A stretch of 64,000 bases of DNA from Anaspis maculata (lineage: Eukaryota; Arthropoda; Insecta; Coleoptera; Scraptiidae). The notes under the pieces are model-generated. The model searched no databases. It saw only the letters and a program-made list of their open reading frames with translations, and was not told the origin of the DNA. This document shows positions 57,160 through 64,000 of the stretch, piece after piece. Each line of letters begins with the position of its first letter. Position 1 is the first letter of the stretch. The position numbers were made by a program, and so were the translations under genes. The stretch lies in assembly GCA_949128115.1 (NCBI GenBank), contig OX421968.1, positions 1,674,001 to 1,738,000 of the forward strand. The letters run 5' to 3'.

Positions 57160-57900
57160 ATGCGCCGAGCCGTGGCTTTGCGGTCGTTTTCAAAAATTGA
57201 TAACAATTGACCCAACGGTCGGATCGAAGTGGGGTTTTTGTCAAAAGAGAGTTCAAATTGTTCTCTAAATATAATGCCGTACATGCAGTGATGTACTTCA
57301 TTAAGAAATTGTAGTTGCCTGCATATCGCAACTTTCTACATCTTACCGCGAATGCCAGCACTTGATCGGCGAAGCCGCCCTACACCAAAATGTCATTTTT
57401 GTAATTGTTCATGATTATTTTGGCAAAATTTTTCTTGATTCGCGTACCAAGGCCATGAGCTACCCATTCGAGTTGAAATATTTTCTGTATTGAATTTCGT
57501 TTTGTTCGGAGGAAAGGATATCAAGCACCAGCAAGCAACGAATAAATCATTTGCGGCCGAGCCGTAGTTTCGGAGTCATTTTCAAAAATTAATAACTACT
57601 AATCGGCACCTCGCACCGATGTGAAATTTTCATTAAAATAAAGTTCAAATCATTCTCTAAATATAACTCCGCATATGTATTATGGTAAAATGATAAGATC
57701 GGGTACTCCCTCGCATGTGATAACTTTCGAGATCAGGCCGGCTTCTGAAATGCAGCATTCAACGGCGATGCCGCGTCACACTAAATTGTTATTATTGTCA
57801 TTGTTTATTATTATTTCGTCAAGATTTTTCTTGGTTCGGGATACAAGGTCATGAGCTACCCAATGGAGTAAAAATTTTTCGCAAAAACCTTTTCGTCTAG
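57160..57900 (+). repeat. ~394-bp tandem pair
   Basis: GCCGAGCCGTGGCTTTGCGG at 57161 and GCCGAGCCGTAGTTTCGGAG near 57555 start two diverged units that also share GTTCTCTAAATATAA, TTTTTCTTG(A/G)TTCG and CATGAGCTACCCA. It abuts the (GACG)n run. Confidence 0.75.
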
Positions 57901-57913
57901 GACTAGATGCTGT

Positions 57914-57944
57914 GACGGACGGACGGACGGACGGACGGACGGAC
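57914..57944 (+). repeat. (GACG)n microsatellite
   Basis: About seven GACG units. On the minus strand this is (GTCC)n directly inside the TTTTTAGCGCAC end motif. Confidence 0.9.
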
Positions 57945-57998
57945 AAAGCGAGGACAAAAGCGCCTTCCCGTTTGGAGAAGTGCGCTAAAAAGGCCACA

Positions 57999-58790
57999 TG
58001 TGAAGGGGCAAGTGTATCGACACATGTTGCATCCCAGACGAGGGCTCGCCCTTTTGACCAAGGAATCAGTGACATTCCATCCGGTCTTTTACCATCAGAT
58101 CTGCTCAATCCGGGAGGTTCTAAGATGGATGGAATGTCAACTGAAGCCAGAGAGCGCTTTATGGTGTTGTTTAAGGCAGAATGCCTTGGGATTCTACCTG
58201 CGCTTCTTGGACAGGATAGGCCATGAATACCTTGGGCACTCACATCAACTCCACAGACGCAGGAGTGTGGCTGGCAAACCTCGGCGCCTAAGCGTAAGGC
58301 TAACGATATCCTCAACGTATGCTTATCTAGTAACGTCCCTAAGTGGGTAGAAGGATAGGCCTTTAGCCAAGCACCGGACTCCTTTCTCGAGCAAGCCAGG
58401 AGACGTGCTTTGTCAGATTCTGAAGCGGATGAAAGTAAGCTATCAAACCTATCCTTTAACAAAGGGAAGTCCCAACTGCTTTGAGAGCCAGGATCCAAGG
58501 GTAAGGGTGTATCGGGTAGCAACGCAGTCCAACGATTAATTGCCTCCTGCAAACAGTCAACCTCAAATTCACCAAGTGACGGGGAAACAATTGTACCGAT
58601 GAGGTCGAAAGTGCTGTTTACAGAAGAAATGAAAGTTGGAAGAGCTAAGTCCGAGGCGCTACGAACACCCAATCCCCCGGAATTAATTGGCAATGAGGCT
58701 TGCTGCCAGCAAAGATCGTTTAAATTTATATTGAGAATTTGCTGCAAACTTGCACGGATAAATGAATCCAATTTAGAAAGGATATCTTTA
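57999..58790 (-). pseudogene. LINE polyprotein with RPDG/WDATC nuclease-like domain, part 1 of split gene
   Basis: The minus strand reads in from LSKLDSFIRASL (no upstream stop, TTG at 58771) to WQQASLPINSGGLGVRSASD, LALPTF, CVCGVDVSAQGIHGLSC (Cys-rich, HG), AGRIPRHSALNN, LEPPGLSRSDGKRPDGMSLI, PW.KGRALVWDATCVDTLAP, and breaks at SHV. This ordered set is the post-reverse-transcriptase region of a LINE family. The CC..C/H cluster and RPD...W.ATC..T motif are reminiscent of a restriction-like (PD-(D/E)xK) endonuclease, which would nick the target; that is an inference. About 264 residues remain, in one open frame, so this copy decayed little before it was split. The remainder is at 54701-55012. 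Confidence 0.8.
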
Positions 58791-59031
58791 TTTCCATATC
58801 GATATTTTCATAATTATCAATTTTGGATACTTCGATAATTATTGATATCTGATAATTTAATAATTATCAATTTTTGATATTTTGATAATTATTGATCTTT
58901 GATATTTTGATAATTATCAATTTTTGATTCTTTGATATTTATCGATATTTGATATATCGATAATTATCGATATTTTTTTCTTATCAAACTTTGATATCCG
59001 GATCACGATATCGCCCATCCCTATTCATGGC

Positions 59032-59549
59032 ACTCCCCAGGAATCGGAAAAGTTCCAGGGAAAATAGTTTCATTTCCATCATACCTATTTGACGTTAATA
59101 CCATTGTACCGTTGAGGGGGTTCTTAGCCCCATAACTCGGTTAGCCTGAACGGGTGCCTTGTTTTTTCTTGTAAAGAGCAAATATATCTGATTATTTCTG
59201 TAAAAACTCAGCTTTATACGAAAAATGCCCATCTCATTGAATGTAGTGCTTTTGCACAGTGAATATGAGTGGCATGCGCGCACCACTTCTCTACAGTTGT
59301 TGGTTGCGTCATAAGAAAATCATATCTAAAAAACTATAACTCCTAGATCAAAAATTTTTGTTTTAAAAATTTCTGCAATACTTTGGCCCCAATCGCTTCG
59401 CTGGTTGTATATAGAAAACTGTGAAAACAAAAATTTCCCTCGCTGATTGAAAATCTGTTTGCATTCATAGCCGATGAAAATGTTTATAAACTTGATAAAT
59501 AAATAATATTTATTGGGCATATCGAAATTACAATAATATGCGTTTCAAC
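59032..59549. other. Unassigned DNA, 3' flank of a LINE tail
   Basis: Minus-strand AATAAA near 59515 could be the poly(A) signal of the LINE fragment at 59550. Nothing else is recognised. Confidence 0.35.
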
Positions 59550-59786
59550 TTATATATAGTCTGGTTCTTGAGTAGTACCCAGCACACTTATGGTGTTTCC
59601 TCTCTGGATGGCGATTGACAGCCGCAGTTTGAACCACGAACCTTCATTGACATTACCAGTTGCGTCTACCAGTCGTTTACATATGTCATCAATGAAGGAA
59701 CGTGCACCAGGGCCATATGGGCCAAAAGTCTCCACTGCTATTGGAACAAAGATGTAATCGTTCGATAGGTCAGCGTACTTATAATA
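59550..59786 (-). pseudogene. C-terminal tail of the same LINE family, fragment
   Basis: The minus strand reads YKYADLSNDYIFVPIAVETF, GPYGPGARSFIDDICKRL, then LSIAIQRGNTISVLGT and a stop. The blocks (KY..L, F.P.AVETFG, F..D...L, IAIQRGN..S.LGT) match 54701-55012 in order but with clear divergence, so it is a separate, older or different subfamily copy. It is truncated at its 5' side just above 59786. Confidence 0.75.
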
Positions 59787-59935
59787 CAGCGTAATTATAG
59801 TAAATAATTAACTATTGCTCCTCACTGTCACAGACACTGTTCAGTCACTGTCACACTGTAAGAAAAGTCTGGGTATGTACTTCAATTTAAAAAAAAAGCG
59901 CATAGCTTTATTAGATCAAAAGATATGATGATGTA

Positions 59936-61926
59936 TAGGGATGGGCGATACCGTGATCCGGGTATCAAAGTTTGATGAGAAAAAAATATCGATAATTATC
60001 AAAGTATCAAACACTGCTAATTATCAAAATATCAAAAATTGAAAATTATCAAAATATCAAATATCAATAAATATCAAAGTATCAAAAATTGATAACTATA
60101 AAAATATCAATATGAAAATGAGGAGGAAAATGAGGAAGTAATAATATGGAAAAATAAACTGCTCAACGAAAAATGAGGATATTGAAAATTGTTGCTCAAG
60201 TTCAAATAGAGATAACTCAAGGAAAAATTAACCAATTTCAAAAAAAAAATCAACATTGCCTGATAGGACTATTCTTTGGCTACAAGGTGGTTTCCTTAGT
60301 TTGATCATCCATCGCATTTTGCAAGATATACAGGGTGTCAAAGGAAGAGGTGTATATCGGTGAATTTTCGAAGTCATCTACCTGCTTCAGAAAAAAAGTC
60401 AGTTTTTTTTCTGTGTTACTTTTTAGAAAGCCTGCGTCAGAATCTGTCGACTAATAGTAAGTGATTTTTTATCCAGTTTTTTTTTCAAAAATTTTAGAAT
60501 TTTCTTATGAGATCGAAAAAATTCTATGTCGATTCTGCAAACGGCTTCTACTGAAATTTGGTAATAATGTATGATTCTACTTGTTTGTTTGAGAAATCAA
60601 TAGCTGAAGAACACATGGGCCTAGAATCGAAATTTGTTTTGAATCACAGGACAGAAGACGCATACCCATATTCTCATAGCAAGGATGTTTCTCAGAGCAA
60701 ACCCGACTGGGATGGAGGATGGTTTGGACATTTTCAATCAGCAAACATTCTCATGCCTGCTGTCCAAAGGACAAGACAAATATGTCAAAAATTATACTGG
60801 TGATGGTTGGGAAGAAATTTATTGCAACAATAAACCTATACAATGAAACAAGATCAAACAATCAATAACTTGCATAATCGACTTCTCAAAATCGTAGCAT
60901 TCTCGAAGGGATTTATTCGAGCACTGAACGATTGAACGATCTTGCCTTGCAGTGCAGTTGTCTTTTGTCTTCGACTTGAGCCAGGTCTTCAAGCGACACC
61001 CGCAGTGTCCATGTTGTACTTCCATATAAGTCTCGATAAAAGTCTAGAAATTAGGCTTGTGATGTTACTCTGACCCAACTATCCTGATCTGACAAATCCA
61101 ACATGTAACAAAGTATTGACGGATACCTCCTTGGAAAGTCACTTGTATCGGTTGGTTTAATGATTCAATGAGACGGTTTGTGAAGTGAAAATCATACTTG
61201 ACTATTAAATTTCAATATAAGCCGTTTACAGAATCGACATCAATTTTTATTTGATTCCATGAAAAAAAAAATCGAAACTTTTTGAAAAAAAACCTGATTT
61301 GAAAAATTCTCTATTTTGTTGACAGATTGATGCAGGCTTTCAAAAAATAAATTGAGAAAAAAATCTGACATTTTTTCTAAAACAGGTAGACCACTCTGAA
61401 AAATCACTAATTTTCACCTCTTCCCTTGGTACCCTTTATATCTTGCAAAATGCGATGTATGATCGAACTAAGGACACCACCTTGTAGCCAAAGAATAGAC
61501 CTATCAGGAAGTGTTAATTTTTTTGGAATTGGTCAATTTTTCCTTCAGTTATCTTTATTTAAACTTGAGCGACAATTTTCAATATCCTTATTTTTCGTTG
61601 AGCAGTTTATATCATCTATGTTCAATCTAGACTTACATGATGATTGAAACTTACTTCTTTGGCGGTCTCAGGTCATTATCTTTCATTTAATGATATTTCA
61701 ATGTTATGATAACAATTGTCAATACATTGATATATGTTAACATTTATCGATATTTGATATTTTGATCATTATTATCAACATTTGATATTTTGATAATTAT
61801 CGATATTTGATATTTTGATAATTATCGATATTTGATATATCGATATGTTTTAAAAATGATATCATTAGTTGATATATCGATATATTGATGAATTTATTGA
61901 TATATCAATAGTTTTGCCCATCCCTA
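59936..61926. mobile_element. hAT foldback element, 1.99 kb, with perfect 8-bp duplication
   Basis: It runs from TAGGGATGGGCGATACCGTG at 59936 to TTTTGCCCATCCCTA at 61926, flanked by ATGATGTA at 59928-59935 and 61927-61934. Its subterminal ATATCGATAATTATC arrays and inner arms (GGCTACAAGGTGGT, CGCATTTTGCAAGATATA, TATGTCGATTCTG and their mirrors) make long inverted repeats of ~600-700 bases around a ~600-bp centre. It is a close relative, in opposite orientation, of 54290-59023. The ORF at 60558-60803 is not recognised, so the element is non-autonomous. Confidence 0.9.
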
Positions 61927-61952
61927 ATGATGTATACGTTGGTATCTATGCG

Positions 61953-62111
61953 TTTTTAGCGCACTTTCCCAGAAAATGGGAAAAAGGCGCTTTTAGCTTC
62001 ACTTTGTCCGTCCGTCCGTACCCGGGATAACTCCTCAGGAAAAAAAGATATCGATATGGTGTAAACGCTGATCAATAGTACATATGTCCAGGATGTCAAG
62101 TTGACTTTTGG
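61953..62111 (+). mobile_element. DINE-like end fragment
   Basis: TTTTTAGCGCACTTTCC is followed by GAAAATGGGAAAAAGGCGCT and CACTTTGTCCGTCCGTCCGT, then stops short of an array and runs directly into the next DINE-like copy at 62112. Two same-orientation starts in a row suggest adjacent insertions. Confidence 0.6.
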
Positions 62112-62964
62112 TTTTTAGCGCATTTTCCATCTTGATGAAAATGGCTATTGCAACCGCTTTGTCCGTCCGTCCGTCCGTTCCTCGAACTCCTCCCAAACTA
62201 GACGCCCTAGCTTTCTAATTTTTTCGCTGTTACATAGCTGCCACTCCCAAAGGAGGGCTAGGCTATATTGAATGTCTATATTGCGCCGCCAACATAGAGA
62301 AAACCGCGATAAACGTAAGCCCAGAAACATTCCGACTTCAATATGCGCCGCCGATATGAAAAAATTGCTAAAAACCGCCCCCAATCACTTTAAAATGAAA
62401 AACATAAACCCGAAGACATAGCGATCTAGATCTTTCGGTATATGAACAGCTGACTAAAAATGGAAAAAGATAGGCTACTTTTGGTTAGTCGCCGCCCCCA
62501 GATTCCGCCCCCAAACGACAAATAGTGCAACTTTCACACTTTTACTGATTGAGATGATCTCTCAAACATTTAGAAACTGCCAACTCAAATTGTGCAACAT
62601 TTGCTTAGCCGAACGCTGCCGCTCCCACACGCCGCCCCCAAAGTAAGAGATAAATTAAAAACATGAACCCGAAGACATAACGATCTAAGTCTTTCGCTAT
62701 ATAGATAGCTGACTAAAAATGGGAAAGGATTACTTGTGATATGGCGCCGCCTCCAGCTTCCGCCCCCAAAAGAAAAAAAATGCAACTTTCAACAAATTAG
62801 ACTCATTCAGATGTTGATGTTACCTCAAACATTCAGAAACTGTCAACTCAAACTGCGCAAGAATTTCTTTGCCAAACTCTGCCGCTCCCACACGCCGCCA
62901 CCAAAGCAAGAGATAAATGTAAAACATAAACCTGAAGACATAGCGATCTCATTCTTTCGCTATA
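62112..62964 (+). mobile_element. DINE/HINE-like element with tandem array, copy 2
   Basis: It begins TTTTTAGCGCATTTTCCATC like copy 1 and carries (GTCC)n. Then come array units anchored by GAAGACATA(A/G)CGATCT at 62412, 62671 and 62934 (259 and 263 bp). It is cut at 62964 by the foldback that follows. Copy 1 has ~105 extra bases near its start. Confidence 0.65.
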
Positions 62965-64000
62965 TAAACTGGGCAACAAATATGTTGTCGCAAGGGAAAA
63001 ATTGATCCGACTTTGGACCACAATAACTTTTGAATGACACAAATCATTTTGATTTTGTTTTCACGGTTAGTGAGATCAGTCTTTCCCTTATTCACCTTCA
63101 GGAGGTGGAAATCAGGAAGCTTGATGTAAAATATTTACAGGGTGAAATGTAAAACAGTGCACAATTTTAGCAAATTAAACGGACTCCCATTTTCAGAATA
63201 ATTCTTTTCACACATGCAAATGAAAGGATCATAAAGCGTGATGTTTTGGCTTGCGCCCAGTTTTGGAATTTTTGGAATCGGAACTCTGGTTCTGACTTTA
63301 TGATTGTTTTTCTCTTGGAGGATGCTGATTTATCCTATCGCTACAAGAAAGACTATGTTAGCCTAGGGAGCCTGTCATCATCAAAAACTGAAATTGAGCA
63401 TCAGCATCAAGTTCAGGAGGTCAAAATCACAAAGAAAGCTTGTTTCAGTTGTGAAAATCTGATCCAATTCAATTTTTAAGAAAAACACCTGTGTCGCCCA
63501 TTTTGAATGAGCCCCTTTTTTGAAGCCTTGATCAAGGTTTTTCAGATGGTCTGCGAGTTAAGTTGCTGAGAACCGTTCAAAAACAATATTCGTGAATTGC
63601 AACCTCCCTTCATCAGAGTAACATAGTCTTCTTTGTACCGATAGAATAAATCAGCATCTTCCAAGAGGAAAAATCATGGAGTCAGAGCCAGACTTCCGAT
63701 TTCAAAAATTTCAAAACTGGACGCAAGCTAAAACATAACGCTTCATAATCCTTTCATTTGCATTCGAGAAAAAAAATTATTCTGGAAATTGGGGTCCGTT
63801 CAGTTTGCTGAAATTTTGTACTGTTTTACATTTCACCCTGTAGATATTTTACATGTAGCTTCCAGATCTTCACCTCCTGAAGGTGAATAACGGGAAGACT
63901 GATCTCACTAACCGTCAAAACAGAATCAAAATGGTTTGTGCCATTCAAAAGTTATTGGGGTCCAAACTCGGACCAATTTTTCCCTCGCGACAACATATTT
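62965..64000. mobile_element. Foldback element, family TAAACTGCGCAAC, copy 2 (cut by window end)
   Basis: It starts TAAACTGGGCAACAAATATG and runs in the same orientation as copy 1, to ATTTTTCCCTCGCGACAACA at the window end; the last ~20 bases are outside. It keeps the full right arm, including TTTCACCCTGTAGATATTTT and CTTCACCTCCTGAAGGTGAA, that copy 1 has lost. It is inserted in a unit of the DINE-like array. Confidence 0.8.

Larger units (their letters stand above)
55013..57998. mobile_element. 3-kb DINE/Helentron-like insert splitting the LINE gene
   Basis: The LINE frame breaks between APSH(V) on the 58-kb side and (H)IRLSS on the 55-kb side, with ATATG/ACATG at the two junctions. Near the ends, GTAGCGCACTTCC (about 55035, plus) and TTTTTAGCGCACTTCTCC (about 57992, minus) form short inverted subterminal words. 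The interior has a 118-bp tandem array, a (GACA)n run, an ORF with possible RPA similarity, a ~394-bp tandem pair and a (GACG)n run. Two (GTCY)n-type microsatellites and minisatellites are the layout of DINE/HINE elements. It may be one element or two adjacent ones. Confidence 0.55.
54607..58791 (-). mobile_element. 5'-truncated LINE inserted in the hAT element
   Basis: On the minus strand the insertion ends in a poly(A) (16 T on plus at 54604-54619). It is bounded by GATATCTTT at 54598-54606 and again at 58792-58800, a likely target duplication of about 9 bp. The LINE coding sequence starts in mid-protein at 58790, as usual for 5' truncation. It is itself split at about 55013/57998 by a second insertion. 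Confidence 0.7.
54290..59023. mobile_element. hAT element, 4.73 kb, with nested insertions
   Basis: It runs from TAGGGATGGGCAAAACTATT at 54290 to TCGCCCATCCCTA at 59023 and is flanked by a perfect 8-bp duplication, TTCATGGC (54282-54289 and 59024-59031). An 11-bp TIR TAGGGATGGGC with an 8-bp duplication is diagnostic of hAT. Both subterminal regions are arrays of an ATATCGATAATTATC-type ~15-20-bp motif. The opposite ends differ (GGGCAAAACTAT versus GGGCGATATCGTG), and the same two end types occur, reversed, in the element at 59936. Its middle is a LINE insertion, and no hAT transposase is seen. Confidence 0.85.

Noticed and set aside
57776..57997. Downstream ~74 codons of the long minus-strand ORF (331 codons in all)
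   Set aside because: The residues after SHV (AFLAHFSKREGAFVLALSVRP onward) come from the inserted DINE-like end and its (GTCC)n run, read through by chance. They are not part of the LINE protein.
60558..60803. 81-codon ORF in the centre of the hAT foldback as transposase
   Set aside because: It has no BED finger, hAT dimerisation motif or catalytic residues, and is far shorter than any hAT transposase.

Overview
The window looks like nuclear DNA of an arthropod, most likely a hemipteran-type insect. It is AT-rich and intron-like, with short spurious ORFs, many GTAGGTA/TACCTAC words, and a very high density of decayed transposable elements. I see no bacterial-style operons, no rRNA, no CRISPR array and no convincing intact host gene. 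The best host-gene evidence is one short first coding exon with a signal peptide (minus strand, 37.4 kb). A possible unrecognised exon with a strong splice donor lies near 53.1 kb. Family calls below come from reading motifs by eye; no database search was run.

Layout. 1-13.6 kb: hairpin/foldback elements (1307-2268, 3509-3660, 7455-9376, 10039-10300, 11255-12138, 12418-12584), a hammerhead-ribozyme-like core at 10.67 kb, and a CpG-richer stretch at 6.2-6.7 kb. 13.6-15.2 kb: a DINE/HINE-like element with (GTCC)n and a ~262-bp two-type tandem array; a second copy lies at 62.1-62.96 kb. 15.6-21.9 kb: a tRNA-like sequence, a TIR element with a THAP-like start, a 1.39-kb foldback, and a Jockey-like reverse-transcriptase tail split by a TIR element. 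23.7-30.5 kb: a MITE whose second copy is at 52.1 kb, a Penelope-type GIY-YIG endonuclease remnant, a foldback, and the C-terminal end of an endonuclease-type LINE. 31-35.5 kb: a TIR element carrying a SAM-like exon fragment, a hAT-type MITE, and the second copy of the 20.2-kb TIR element with a MITE inside. 37.4 kb: the signal-peptide exon. 38.3-49.4 kb: a Transib-like element with RSS-heptamer termini and a 5-bp target duplication, several CAGGGTG-ended foldbacks, two LINE fragments inside a 3-kb TIR container, and a Tc1 relic nested in a foldback. 54.3-61.9 kb: two related hAT elements with perfect 8-bp target duplications. The larger contains a 5'-truncated LINE, which itself contains a 3-kb DINE/Helentron-like insert. 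62.1-64 kb: the second DINE-like array and the second copy of the first foldback, cut by the window end.

The window therefore reads as a record of nested insertion. Several pairs of copies give filled and empty insertion sites inside the same window, so insertion order and target duplications can be read directly. The most interesting items are the triple nest at 54.3-59.0 kb with its possible RPA70N-like ORF, the RSS-ended Transib-like element, the Penelope/hammerhead signals and the SAM-like exon carried by a TIR element.
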